A stretch of DNA of 64,000 nucleotides. It comes from Caballeronia sordidicola. Its GTDB lineage: Bacteria; Pseudomonadota; Gammaproteobacteria; Burkholderiales; Burkholderiaceae. The position numbers and the translations under genes are program-made. Shown here piece by piece: positions 52,671 to 61,342 of this stretch. The stretch lies in contig NZ_MTHB01000262.1 in the NCBI RefSeq assembly GCF_002220365.1, forward strand, positions 62,001 to 126,000, read 5' to 3'. The stretch's first letter is position 1; each line of letters starts with the position of its first letter. The notes under the pieces were generated by a model. It was not told the DNA's origin. It was given only the letters and a program-made list of their open reading frames with translations, and did not search any database.

Positions 52671-53603
52671 ATGAAATACCATCAGTTGCGCGCGTTCCTG
52701 ACGGTAGCCGAGCAAGGCAGCATCCGCGCGGCGGCGCGCAGCCTGCATCTGTCGCAGGCCGCATTGACAAAGGCGTTGAAAGAACTCGAGCAGGACCTGG
52801 GCGTGCCGCTCGTGCTGCGTACTGCGCGCGGCGTGCAATTGACCGCGTTCGGCTTGCAGTTGAGGATTCGGGCGCAGATGGTGGTGAGCGAGATGCGTCG
52901 CGCCGAAGACGACATCGCGCATATGAAAGGCGCGGTGACCGGCAGCGTGGCGGCCGCCATTACGCCAACCGCCGCGCTCTCAATCCTGCCCAAAGCGTTC
53001 AGCGCATTTCGAAAGAAGATGCCGCATGCGCGCGTGAGTTTTATCGAAGGATTTCCGGGTGTTGCGCTGCCGCGTCTGCGTGACGGGTCGCTTGATTTCG
53101 TCGTGGCCGTGGTTGTGCCGGAACATCTCGATCCCGCGTTCGACTACATCGAGCTCTACAAAATCAGTTCGGTGGTCGTCGCGCGGAAAGATCATCCGCT
53201 GGCGCAATGCTCGTCCCTGGCTGAACTCGTCGATGCGGAATGGCTGCTGAATCCGTCGCCCGAAAGCTCGACACGCGGACTGCTCGACTTCTTCGCGGCG
53301 AACGGTTTGCCGATGCCGCAGAAAATTATCGAGTGTCCGAGCTTCGTGATTGCGCACGGATTGTTGCGTGGCTCGGATACCGTTGCGTTGTTGCCCGAGC
53401 CTTTGCTGGACCAACCGTGGGTGCGCGAGGGTATCGCCGTGTTGCCTGTAGCCGACCTGCCGCCGCCGATAGCAATCGGCGTAGTGACTCGCCGCGATAG
53501 TCCGCTGACACCGGCCGCCTCGTTGCTGCTGGATTGTTTGCAGGACGTGGTGACGTCGCTAAGGTTGAACGTCCCGGCGCGCCGTTTAATCCAGGGGCGG
53601 TAA
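52671..53603 (+). CDS. LysR-family regulator of the amidohydrolase/transporter operon
   Basis: 310 residues. The helix-turn-helix is AEQGSIRAAARSLHLSQAALTKALKELEQDLGVPLV, followed by the effector domain from about residue 90. The fold is the CysB/AbgR type by the opening MKYHQLRAFLTVAEQG. Its divergence from the M20 gene, 136 bases apart, points to control of it, much as AbgR relates to the p-aminobenzoyl-glutamate genes; this analogy is inference. Its 3' end overlaps the convergent Lrp gene by 18 bases. Confidence 0.9.
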   Translation: MKYHQLRAFLTVAEQGSIRAAARSLHLSQAALTKALKELEQDLGVPLVLRTARGVQLTAFGLQLRIRAQMVVSEMRRAEDDIAHMKGAVTGSVAAAITPTAALSILPKAFSAFRKKMPHARVSFIEGFPGVALPRLRDGSLDFVVAVVVPEHLDPAFDYIELYKISSVVVARKDHPLAQCSSLAELVDAEWLLNPSPESSTRGLLDFFAANGLPMPQKIIECPSFVIAHGLLRGSDTVALLPEPLLDQPWVREGIAVLPVADLPPPIAIGVVTRRDSPLTPAASLLLDCLQDVVTSLRLNVPARRLIQGR

Positions 53604-54110
53604 CCGGCGTTCGACAGGGGTTGACTTGATGATCGCCGTGCTTGTCTCGGCTCGCTCTGCGACCTTCGACAGAATTTCGTCGAGTTGTTCGATCGTCTTG
53701 AGAAAGAGCCGGCAGACAAAACAGTCGTCGCCGGTGACCTTGTCGCATTCGACGAATTCGGGAATGCGTCGGATGGCTTCTTCCACCAGGTGCAGTTGAC
53801 CAGGCAGTGGTTTGACTCGAACGATGGCCTGAAGCGTGTATCCCAGCGCACGCGGGTCGAGCCTGACCGCGAACCCCTGGATCACGCCACGCGCTTCGAG
53901 CTGGCGCACGCGCTCGGCTGTGCTGGGCGCCGACAAGCCAATCCGGCGCGCGAGTTCGCTCATCGCGATCCGGCCGTCCTCGGAGAGAACGGCGAGCAAT
54001 TCTCGGTCGGTCTGGTCGAGTAAGACAAGACCTGGCGGGGAAGAAAGGCGATTTTTCAATTGAGCCTTCGATTTGAAGTTAAAACGTCGATGTCCACTCA
54101 TTTTCCGCAT
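53586..54110 (-). CDS. Lrp/AsnC-family regulator
   Basis: 174 residues, or 171 from the ATG at 54101. The N-terminal 30 residues are a basic extension. The helix-turn-helix is LLDQTDRELLAVLSEDGRIAMSELARRIGLSAPSTAERVRQLEARGVI, and the RAM effector domain follows (ALGYTLQAIVRVKPLPG ... ECDKVTGDDCFVCRLFLKTIEQLDEIL). It is divergent from an EamA exporter gene, the common pairing in which Lrp controls export of an amino acid. The ends of the convergent LysR and lrp genes overlap. Confidence 0.92.
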   Translation of the reverse strand: MRKMSGHRRFNFKSKAQLKNRLSSPPGLVLLDQTDRELLAVLSEDGRIAMSELARRIGLSAPSTAERVRQLEARGVIQGFAVRLDPRALGYTLQAIVRVKPLPGQLHLVEEAIRRIPEFVECDKVTGDDCFVCRLFLKTIEQLDEILSKVAERAETSTAIIKSTPVERRLPPLD

Positions 54111-54179
54111 GGAATCAAGCTTGCCGCGCTACTAAACTAACTATACAGATAGAACTGGCACCACTTGAAAGGCGAGGCG

Positions 54180-55079
54180 ATGAGCTCGAGAGACATGCGC
54201 GTTGGCTGCGTGGAAATGAGTGTAGCGATGCTGATATCCGGCACGGTCGGCTGGCTCGTGGTGTCGTCGCAGCAAACGCCGCTGAACGTCGTGTTCATTC
54301 GTTGCGTGTTTGGGGCGGCGACGCTGCTCGCAATCTGCGCGCTAAAAGGGATGCTGCGCAAAAGCTTGTTTTCATGGCGCATGCTTGGCCTGGTAACGCT
54401 CGGCAGTGCCACGATCGTCGGCAACTGGGTGCTGCTGTTTGCGGCCTATTCGCGAGCCTCCATATCCATGGCGACCGCCGTCTATAACACCCAGCCTTTC
54501 ATGCTTGTCCTGCTCGGTGCGGTGGTGTTTCGCGAACGAATTACCTTGCGCACGATTCTCTGGCTCATTGTCGCGTTCTTGGGCCTCGTGCTGGTTGTGC
54601 GAGTGGAGCCTGCGGTGTTGGCCAAACCCGGTGAATATCTGGAAGGTATTGGCTATGCGCTCGGCGCGGCATTTCTCTATGCGATCTGTTCGATCGTGAC
54701 CAAGCAGCTCAAGGGAACGCCGCCCCACTTGATTGCGTTGTTGCATGTGGCGTTCGGCATCATCATGCTTGCGCCATTCGTCGATTTCCAGAATCTACCC
54801 ACCACCCCGAATCATTGGGCGGATCTTGTCGTGCTCGGCGTGATCAACACCGGCATCATGTACGTGCTGCTTTATGGCGCCATCCAGAAACTGCCGACTG
54901 CAGTGACGGGCGCGTTGTCCTTCATCTATCCGGTTGTGGCGATCATTGTGGACCGGGTCGCGTTCGGACAACGATTAGGATGGCTGCAGATTGTTGGCGC
55001 GGCGCTGATTCTGCTGGCGGCCGCTGGGACTACTTTGGGATGGGAACTCACGCCGCGCGAACGAGCAGCTTTGGAGTAG
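54180..55079 (+). CDS. EamA/DMT-family permease
   Basis: 299 residues from the ATG at 54180 (an upstream TTG at 54165 is less likely). Ten membrane helices in two EamA repeats are visible, with the first repeat at about 10-135 (NVVFIRCVFGAATLLAICALKGML) and the second at about 150-290 (GALSFIYPVVAIIVDRVAFG). Such proteins export amino acids or metabolites. The adjacent Lrp regulator suggests an amino acid or related cargo. The gap between the divergent starts is only about 70 bases. Confidence 0.9.
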   Translation: MSSRDMRVGCVEMSVAMLISGTVGWLVVSSQQTPLNVVFIRCVFGAATLLAICALKGMLRKSLFSWRMLGLVTLGSATIVGNWVLLFAAYSRASISMATAVYNTQPFMLVLLGAVVFRERITLRTILWLIVAFLGLVLVVRVEPAVLAKPGEYLEGIGYALGAAFLYAICSIVTKQLKGTPPHLIALLHVAFGIIMLAPFVDFQNLPTTPNHWADLVVLGVINTGIMYVLLYGAIQKLPTAVTGALSFIYPVVAIIVDRVAFGQRLGWLQIVGAALILLAAAGTTLGWELTPRERAALE

Positions 55080-55258
55080 CCAGTCGTCAAGCGGTTTTCC
55101 CGATCAACAAGCACATCCTGCAAGCTGTTACGTCCACTATCCGTTATGAACCCGCTTTACGTATTTCCACGCAATTCAGTCGGTCACTTCAACGTGATCC
55201 GACTACTCGCGGCCGCAGGTTCCAAAAGCAAAAAACCGTTGCTCATCTGACTGGAGCG

Positions 55259-55284
55259 CTGTTCCGTCAGGTGCGACGGAACAG
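55259..55284. promoter_or_regulatory. Perfect 10-bp inverted repeat before the dapA-like gene
   Basis: CTGTTCCGTC (55259-55268) mirrors GACGGAACAG (55275-55284) around a six-base spacer. No T tract follows, so an operator is more likely than a terminator. It ends about 75 bases before the ATG at 55359. Confidence 0.5.
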
Positions 55285-55358
55285 ATACGGTCACTCGATT
55301 TCCATTCCTGTTCTCCGACACCCTGACGGTTTTTATCGGTCAAAGAGGAGAGTATGGA

Positions 55359-56216
55359 ATGTCGATTTTTTCTGGTATCTGGATTCCGTTGGTCACGCCG
55401 TTTTCAAACGGACGTGTGGATCACAACGCGCTGCGAAACCTGGTCAGGTCTTACGTTGAAGCAAAGGTAGCGGGGTTCGTTGCGCTGGGAACAACGGGCG
55501 AACCGTCTTCGCTCGATCACGCTGAGCAGGCACAGGTGCTCGCGACCATCCTGGACGAGGCGAGGAACCATCCCGTCGTGGCGGGGCTGGCCGGCAATAA
55601 CGCGGCAGACCTTCGCGAGCGCGCGCTGCACTTGAATGAATTGCCGATCGCCGGCTTGCTGGTTCCTGGGCCTTACTATGTGCGGCCCTCGCAGGCTGGC
55701 TTGACGAGCCACTTCACCACCCTCGCCGATATCAGCACAGTCCCTTTGATTGTCTACGACATTCCGTATCGGACAGGCGTGCGGCTGGATCTCGCGACCT
55801 TGTTGACGCTCGCCGGCCATCCCAACATTCACGCAATCAAGGATTGCGCCGGGTCGCTGGAAACAACGCTCGCACTCATCCTCGATGGACGTTTGTCAGT
55901 ACTGGCCGGTGAGGACCTGAATATGTTCGGCACGTTATGTCTTGGCGGCCACGGTGCGATCGCGGCGAGTGCCCATGTGCGCGCGGCCGACTTCGTTGAG
56001 GTTTATGAAGCCATCAAAGACGGTCGTATTGATGAAGGACGCGAGCGGTTCCATCGACTCGTACCGTTGATACAAGCACTCATGTCCGAGCCTAATCCGG
56101 CACCTGTGAAGTGTGCGCTCGAGATCTTGGGAATGATTCGCCAGGAACTTCGTGCGCCGATGACGCAAGCAACCGGCCGGCTGCGCGATCAGCTTGGCGT
56201 CCTGCTGTCGAGCTAG
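55359..56216 (+). CDS. Dihydrodipicolinate synthase/N-acetylneuraminate lyase-family aldolase
   Basis: 285 residues. The class I aldolase barrel is clear: GTTGEPSSLDHAEQ for carboxylate binding, Tyr133 in YDIPYRTG, and the Schiff-base Lys161 in AIKDCAG. The length fits DapA. Because it lies with catabolic genes and after a transporter/regulator pair, it may be a paralogue acting on a sugar acid or hydroxyproline-derived acid instead of lysine synthesis. GAGGAG at 55345-55350 is the ribosome site. Confidence 0.88.
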   Translation: MSIFSGIWIPLVTPFSNGRVDHNALRNLVRSYVEAKVAGFVALGTTGEPSSLDHAEQAQVLATILDEARNHPVVAGLAGNNAADLRERALHLNELPIAGLLVPGPYYVRPSQAGLTSHFTTLADISTVPLIVYDIPYRTGVRLDLATLLTLAGHPNIHAIKDCAGSLETTLALILDGRLSVLAGEDLNMFGTLCLGGHGAIAASAHVRAADFVEVYEAIKDGRIDEGRERFHRLVPLIQALMSEPNPAPVKCALEILGMIRQELRAPMTQATGRLRDQLGVLLSS

Positions 56217-56272
56217 GCGAAAAATCAGCGCGGCAGCCGGTGCATGCGATTCACGTAAGGATACCGCCGCGC

Positions 56273-57076
56273 TTATTTCACCAGGTGCAGTCCCTTCGCC
56301 AGCACAACGCCCTTTTCGCGGTTGATCAGCCAGATATCGCCGACGTTCGCGTGCAGCGTTGCCGTGCGCGTGGTGATGTCGGTCGGCTCCTCGTTGCTCG
56401 GGTCGGTATGGTCCTTGGTCTGCGTCAGATAAGGCGGCACCACCCGACAGATCAGTACGAGCGCGAGATCGCCGTCTTCCTGGGAAAATGCGTCCGGCGA
56501 CAGCACGAAGCGTCCATGCACCGTGGTCCTGTTGTGCTTGTTGACGGCATCCAGTTCGATGATATCGATGTTCTGTATATAGCCCTTCGATTTCGCTTCG
56601 GCCGCGACCACCAGCTTTCGGCCACGCGGTCCGGTGACGGTCCTTTTGAGGACGATGGTGTCGGGGTGGTCGCTATCCGACAGATCCACGTCTACCGTCA
56701 TCACGCGGACCTTCGACCGATAGCGGATTCCATACGGCGCGGGCACAACGAACGCGAGATCGCGGCTTAGCTTGGCGTCCATCAACGCGGAGTCGTGCAG
56801 CGTCTTCGGCAAAGCGTCGCCGACCAGATCTTCTACTCGATGCGTGAACGAGAGCGCCTTGCTATCGGTGAATTTGCGCGCCAGCGCGTCCCTGACGGCA
56901 GCCGGATCGTCGCCCGTGAAACCGGGCGCCATCACGATGCCGACCGGCGTGAGGTCTTCTGTTTGTGCGGACGCAGCGGCTGCGCTGCTGGCCGTTTGAG
57001 CCCGTGCCGTCGCACACACGGAAAGAAGAACCCAAGCGGCGCTTATGCTCGCCTGTTTGATTTTCTGAAGACTCAT
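56273..57076 (-). CDS. Exported hypothetical protein
   Basis: 267 residues from the ATG at 57076 with GGAG upstream. A Sec signal peptide spans about 1-26 (SISAAWVLLSVCATARA-QT) and an Ala/Ser-rich linker follows. The mature part is beta-rich and ends LHANVGDIWLINREKGVVLAKGLHLVK. No known domain was recognised. The Cys near the C-terminus (VLICRVVPPY) is single. It faces the dapA-like gene and is divergent from the racemase gene. Confidence 0.65.
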   Translation of the reverse strand: MSLQKIKQASISAAWVLLSVCATARAQTASSAAAASAQTEDLTPVGIVMAPGFTGDDPAAVRDALARKFTDSKALSFTHRVEDLVGDALPKTLHDSALMDAKLSRDLAFVVPAPYGIRYRSKVRVMTVDVDLSDSDHPDTIVLKRTVTGPRGRKLVVAAEAKSKGYIQNIDIIELDAVNKHNRTTVHGRFVLSPDAFSQEDGDLALVLICRVVPPYLTQTKDHTDPSNEEPTDITTRTATLHANVGDIWLINREKGVVLAKGLHLVK

Positions 57077-57421
57077 TAGCAGACTCCCATGGGCATGATC
57101 GCGGACCGCCTGGTCTTCGTGCTGCACGAGCAGCAATCGAGTCAATTCATTGCAATTCAATTCTATTCAATGGTACCCGGCTAGAAAAGATGAGTGGGGA
57201 CATTGGTGCGAGGGCGCGGTATTAAACGTAAGTTGAGAAGGCCTGCACCGCTTGACGACTGGGTGAGGTGTAAAGTTTCTCGAATCGAAGAGCATTGGCA
57301 ATTTAGGTGCTTAAGAGAAACGCTGGTCGTGAACAATCTTTCCGCTAGGGAAAACCAATATGAAGTCTTCCGTCATTCATGCGTTGCCGGGCCGGGATGG
57401 TTTATCAGGTGGGGCGTTGCG

Positions 57422-58570
57422 ATGAGTGGGCCGCTTAAGGGGATTCGCGTGGTCGAGATGGTCGGGCTCGGGCCGTGCCCGTTCGCCGCCATGATGCTCG
57501 CCGACATGGGCGCGGAAGTGATCCGCATTGATCGTCAGCAGACCGGTGGCGCCACGCCGTATCCCATGCAAGGCACGAAATTCGATGTGATGGCGCGCGG
57601 GCGGCGCTCGCTCGCGCTGGATCTCAAGCAACCGGAGGGACGTGAGCTGGCGCTGCATCTTGTTGCTCAGGCCGATGCGCTGATCGAAGGTTTTCGCCCT
57701 GGTGTGATGGAGCGGCTTGGCCTTGGACCGGACGTGTGCCTGGAACGCAATCCGAAGCTTGTGTACGGTCGTGTCACGGGCTGGGGGCAGGACGGTCCAC
57801 TGGCCCAGACCGCCGGGCACGATCTGAATTACATCGCGATGAGCGGCATGCTGCACGAGATTGGTTGTAGCAATGCACCGCCGGTGCCGCCGCTGAATCT
57901 GGTCGGTGACTTTGGCGGCGGCGGCATGATGCTCGCGTTCGGGGTGTTGTGCGCGCTGCTGGAAGCGCGTGGGTCGGGCAAGGGCCAGGTGATCGATGCC
58001 GCGATGGTCGAAGGCTCTGCGCTACTGGGCGCGATGATCTACGGTTATAAGGCGTTTGGTGCGTGGGCGGATGAGCGAGGCTCGAACATGCTTGGCGGCG
58101 GCGCGCATTTCTACAATACCTATGCATGCGCGGATGGGAAATTCGTGTCGGTTGGGGCGATCGAACCGCAGTTCTATGCTTTGTTGTTGAAGCTGTGCGG
58201 TATCGACGATGCGGCCTTTGACCGTCAGATGGATCGCGAGCAATGGCCGTCGCTGAAAACGAAAACAGCGGCCATCTTTGCGACGAAATCGCGACAGGCG
58301 TGGTGCGAGTTGATGGAAGGGACGGATGTGTGCTTCGCGCCCGTGCTCGATATGGACGAAGCGCCGGCGCATGTGCATAACCGGACGCGGGGGACGTTTA
58401 TTGACGTGGACGGGGTGACGCAACCGGGCCCGGCGCCGCGCTTTAGCCGCACGGTACCGGCGGTGAGTTCACCGCCCTCGAGTCCGGGGCAGGATACCGA
58501 CGCGATCCTGCGGGACTGGAACGTGCCGGGGGAGTTGATCGAGAGGTTGCGGGAGAAGAAGGTGGTTTAA
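57422..58570 (+). CDS. Alpha-methylacyl-CoA racemase-like protein (family III CoA-transferase fold)
   Basis: 382 residues from the ATG at 57422; reading from 57194 adds non-coding sequence. Opening MSGPLKGIRVVEMVGLGPCPFAAMMLADMGAEVIRIDR is typical of the family. The pair His133 (GHDLNYI) and Asp163 (NLVGDFGGG) matches the catalytic His/Asp pair of the M. tuberculosis racemase Mcr by spacing and context. It should epimerise 2-methylacyl-CoA thioesters in the breakdown of branched-chain or sterol-type acids. The 345 bases before it (57077-57421) hold the divergent promoters and no gene I support. Confidence 0.88.
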   Translation: MSGPLKGIRVVEMVGLGPCPFAAMMLADMGAEVIRIDRQQTGGATPYPMQGTKFDVMARGRRSLALDLKQPEGRELALHLVAQADALIEGFRPGVMERLGLGPDVCLERNPKLVYGRVTGWGQDGPLAQTAGHDLNYIAMSGMLHEIGCSNAPPVPPLNLVGDFGGGGMMLAFGVLCALLEARGSGKGQVIDAAMVEGSALLGAMIYGYKAFGAWADERGSNMLGGGAHFYNTYACADGKFVSVGAIEPQFYALLLKLCGIDDAAFDRQMDREQWPSLKTKTAAIFATKSRQAWCELMEGTDVCFAPVLDMDEAPAHVHNRTRGTFIDVDGVTQPGPAPRFSRTVPAVSSPPSSPGQDTDAILRDWNVPGELIERLREKKVV

Positions 58571-58599
58571 GGGCCATTCCATTACACATAAATTGTCAC

Positions 58600-58776
58600 G
58601 GCGACTTGGTTCGGTACGCGCCAACTCACCGAGACCTGCTGTGCGTGGAGCCTGTGACGAATACGGTGGATTTCTTGAATCTCGACGCGCCGCGAGAGGA
58701 CATCGGCGGCGCGGTGTTGATGCCGGGCGACATGACGCAAGCGCGATTTGGCTGGATGCCGAACCGCCCGCGCTGA
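58600..58776 (+). pseudogene. Remnant of an aldose 1-epimerase (C-terminal tail)
   Basis: A frame without a start codon reads GDLVRYAPTHRDLLCVEPVTNTVDFLNLD and then GGAVLMPGDMTQARFGW, ending at the TGA 58774-58776. The CVEPV-T-N-x-V-D-F-x-N pattern and the L-x-PGD-x-x-A-x-FGW ending are what I expect at the end of galactose mutarotase-like proteins. The rest of the gene is missing. It sits at the edge of the AT-richer island, so the gene was probably cut off when the island or the racemase gene arrived. Confidence 0.6.
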
Positions 58777-59000
58777 CCTTGATTAGTGACAGCTAGTCTT
58801 AAATTTCTTCGTTTCCCCGTCGCATATTTGAGATGTTTCTTGCAAGCCGTCGCCATTTCCTGGTTTGTCTCATTGGCCTGTTTGCAAAACTGTCAAATTA
58901 GGTTGACGCAGCACTCTGTTACTTCAAAACCCTGAATTATGTGCGAGCGCGTTTCGTATGTCGAAGTGCGCTTTGACGCTTAACTCTGACTGGGTTGGAA

Positions 59001-59879
59001 ATGACGACTGCTACGCCTGTTAGCCCAAGCAACACTTCTTTGCCGCCAAAAAAGACAGATGACAGCCCACCCGCAGCGCTGAACTTTGCATTCCCTTTCA
59101 AGAAATCGGACGGCAATGCGGTGACGGGGAAGATTGGGGGGTTTCCCGCGTCAGCGGATGCGTTTCATATTCATCCGGTGGGATTGGTGGGGAATTTTGC
59201 GTCTGGCTGCTCCAATGAATGTTTGACAGAAATATTCGAATATTCGCTGAGTCAGGGAGCTTACAGGATATCAAAGGATTCGTTTTCACTGATCTTATCT
59301 AACGAGGGGTTTGATCCGCATCCGAACGTTCCTGCAAACAGCGCTGCTAGCGGGGTAACTGTTGGATACGGATACGACTTGGGGCAACAGAAGCAGGAGG
59401 CCATAGAGAGAGATTTAGCGGAATACTACACGCCGCAGGAAATAACTAAGCTGAAAATGATGTCCGGCCTTCATGGTGCGCTCGCGCGCGAGAGTTCGAG
59501 CGATGTGTACGGCATATTAATATCAGAGGAAAACGCCAAAAGGCTGGCTCTGTCTTCTATGAGAAGCTATGCGCAGCAAGCGGTGAATGTATTTCCTCAG
59601 TTAATCAACCTTCACCCTCATTGTCAGGGAGCGATGCTAAGTCTTATATATAACAGGGGAAGCGGTCTCCACGGAAAGAGCGTCGAGGAGGAAGATCGGC
59701 GTCGGGAAATGAGAGAAATAAAAAACGCTCTCGAAGCCGGATCGGAAAATCTCGTTCCCGAGAAAATTAGAGAGATGAAACGCTTTTGGGAAGGAACCGG
59801 CCAACGCGGGTTACTAAAGCGTCGCGATCAAGAGGCAGACCTCTTTGAGCGCGGTCTAAAATGCAACTGTTGGAGGTGA
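59001..59879 (+). CDS. Pesticin/phage-lysozyme-like muramidase, putative antibacterial effector
   Basis: 292 residues from the ATG at 59001. The N-terminal 85 residues are Pro/Ser/Asp-rich then FHIHPVGLVGNF. From about 97 a lysozyme-like domain follows: Glu102 in ILSNEGFDPH, Thr120 and Asp126 in GVTVGYGYDLG. This Glu...Thr-x5-Asp layout is that of pesticin-type GH24-related muramidases. The later SLIYNRGSGLHG fits the second lobe. There is no signal peptide, so delivery by another route, such as type VI secretion, is suggested. A lysozyme inhibitor gene follows six bases later. No secretion genes are in the window. Confidence 0.65.
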   Translation: MTTATPVSPSNTSLPPKKTDDSPPAALNFAFPFKKSDGNAVTGKIGGFPASADAFHIHPVGLVGNFASGCSNECLTEIFEYSLSQGAYRISKDSFSLILSNEGFDPHPNVPANSAASGVTVGYGYDLGQQKQEAIERDLAEYYTPQEITKLKMMSGLHGALARESSSDVYGILISEENAKRLALSSMRSYAQQAVNVFPQLINLHPHCQGAMLSLIYNRGSGLHGKSVEEEDRRREMREIKNALEAGSENLVPEKIREMKRFWEGTGQRGLLKRRDQEADLFERGLKCNCWR

Positions 59880-59884
59880 CACGG

Positions 59885-60448
59885 ATGAAATCTGTATTGC
59901 TGATTTTTGCACTCGTATTGGAACTTGTATTTACACCCGCTCACGCTGAAGTTTGTGCGGATACGGACATTTCAAAATTAGAAGCGTGCTCCGTTAGAAA
60001 CTACCGAATAGTCGATCAAGCCCTTGGGAAAAAATATCATCAGCTAATGGAGGAAAGCGACGGCAGCACACAAAAAGCCCTTATCTTGGCGGAGAAGAGC
60101 TGGATCAACTACAAGGAGAAATCTTGTGAGATAAATGGTAACGCTGGCGCAGAGGCCAGTTTAGACAAACTAGGCTGCCTTATAAAACTTTCCAAACTGA
60201 GGTCCGACGAACTGAGCTATCTCAGCAATGGAATCGGCATGTTTGGATTTTTTTCTCATCTGGCTTTTGAGGCCGCAGATGACTCGGTAAATCGAGAGAT
60301 AGTGATCGAGAAGCTCACCTCGAAATTCGCATCTTCAAAAGATAGCTACTGGCGAAGCTATGTTGCACAAAATTGCAAGATGACGTCTACATTACTGGCT
60401 GAAGATCAGAATATGTGTGTGGCACGCCTCACATTCTACAAAAATTGA
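59885..60448 (+). CDS. LprI/DUF1311-type lysozyme inhibitor, putative immunity protein
   Basis: 187 residues from the ATG at 59885; the strong GGAGGTG ribosome site (59872-59878) lies inside the end of the muramidase gene. A signal peptide (about 1-22, ending TPAHA-EV) sends it to the periplasm, where a peptidoglycan-cutting enzyme acts. The mature part has the DUF1311 pattern: CADTDISKLEACSVRNYRIVDQALGKKYHQLM, LAEKSWINYKEKSCEI and LIKLSKLRSDELSYL with paired Cys. LprI-type proteins inhibit lysozymes. Adjacency and topology support it as the self-protection partner of the upstream enzyme. Confidence 0.75.
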   Translation: MKSVLLIFALVLELVFTPAHAEVCADTDISKLEACSVRNYRIVDQALGKKYHQLMEESDGSTQKALILAEKSWINYKEKSCEINGNAGAEASLDKLGCLIKLSKLRSDELSYLSNGIGMFGFFSHLAFEAADDSVNREIVIEKLTSKFASSKDSYWRSYVAQNCKMTSTLLAEDQNMCVARLTFYKN

Positions 60449-60550
60449 AGTTAATACTCAGTCGCAGTAGCCCGCTCGGCTTTTTGGTAGCAAAGTGGAA
60501 TTCCTGCATCATTTATTCGATAAGGAATTTGCAATCTCGGTTAAGTTCAA

Positions 60551-61342
60551 ATGATAATTAAATTTCGTGTCAGCCGAGTATCGTTCGTCGCATTCGCAAG
60601 CTGCTTTTTGTGCACACTGGTTAGTGCTAAAGACTCGTATGTTGAATTGTCGGATAACTCCAAAATTCGTCTCTCAGAGCCCCTCGGAGCGGCGAATCGT
60701 AAGTTGTTCGAGCCAGGATGGGGAGCAGCCGAATTCTTAAGTCCGCATGGAAAAAAAATCGGACTTTTTCCCGGTGAGCACTTTACGTCGGCCGGCGGTT
60801 TAATTTTCTCACCTCCTGAATATTGGAGAATTTCTCCGTCCGGAAGATTCGCGGTTTTGGTCGTTCTCCGCGCCGGCTTAATTGGGGATCCGCAAGACAA
60901 AAAGGTCACGAGTCGGCAGTACTGCCCGGTTCTTAACACATCATCCGGTTGTCTCGAGAGCCTACAGAGCGGAGAACTGTGTGCCGGAGAGTGGGACAAA
61001 ACACGCGATATCTGGACCGTTGTTGGGGAAAATGACGATCCAACTTCAATAATGTTGGGTACACAATCCCGAACCAAAGATGCAACTAAAGTCTGGGATG
61101 ATTTTTTGAAAATAAAAACTCCTTTCACTTATTCGAAACTACACGAGCGATTGGAAGAAAATCTTGGGATAACAAACCTTGTGGCATGTGATCCGATTCA
61201 AGATAAGAATCGAGCAGCATACAAGTTGATAGCAGATCAGCTACGAGCAGAGGGAAATAGTGTTCACTCAATTTATGTTATGGAAAAGCTAAATGCATCA
61301 AAACACAATGTAGATATAAAAAAACATCGCGAGTACTCGTGA
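60551..61342 (+). CDS. Exported hypothetical protein of the AT-rich island
   Basis: 263 residues with a Sec signal peptide (about 1-26, ending LVSA-KD). The mature part is beta-rich with several Cys (QYCPVLNTSSGCLESLQSGELCAGEWD) and a charged C-terminal third. I do not recognise the family. An SH3-like piece follows in another frame at 61342-61524, so the protein may once have been longer. Exported position next to the effector and inhibitor pair suggests an envelope role, possibly further immunity; that is inference. Confidence 0.5.
   Translation: MIIKFRVSRVSFVAFASCFLCTLVSAKDSYVELSDNSKIRLSEPLGAANRKLFEPGWGAAEFLSPHGKKIGLFPGEHFTSAGGLIFSPPEYWRISPSGRFAVLVVLRAGLIGDPQDKKVTSRQYCPVLNTSSGCLESLQSGELCAGEWDKTRDIWTVVGENDDPTSIMLGTQSRTKDATKVWDDFLKIKTPFTYSKLHERLEENLGITNLVACDPIQDKNRAAYKLIADQLRAEGNSVHSIYVMEKLNASKHNVDIKKHREYS

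Noticed and set aside
57194..57421. N-terminal extension of the racemase-like protein
   Set aside because: The family sequence begins at the ATG 57422 and the upstream codons show no domain or coding character.
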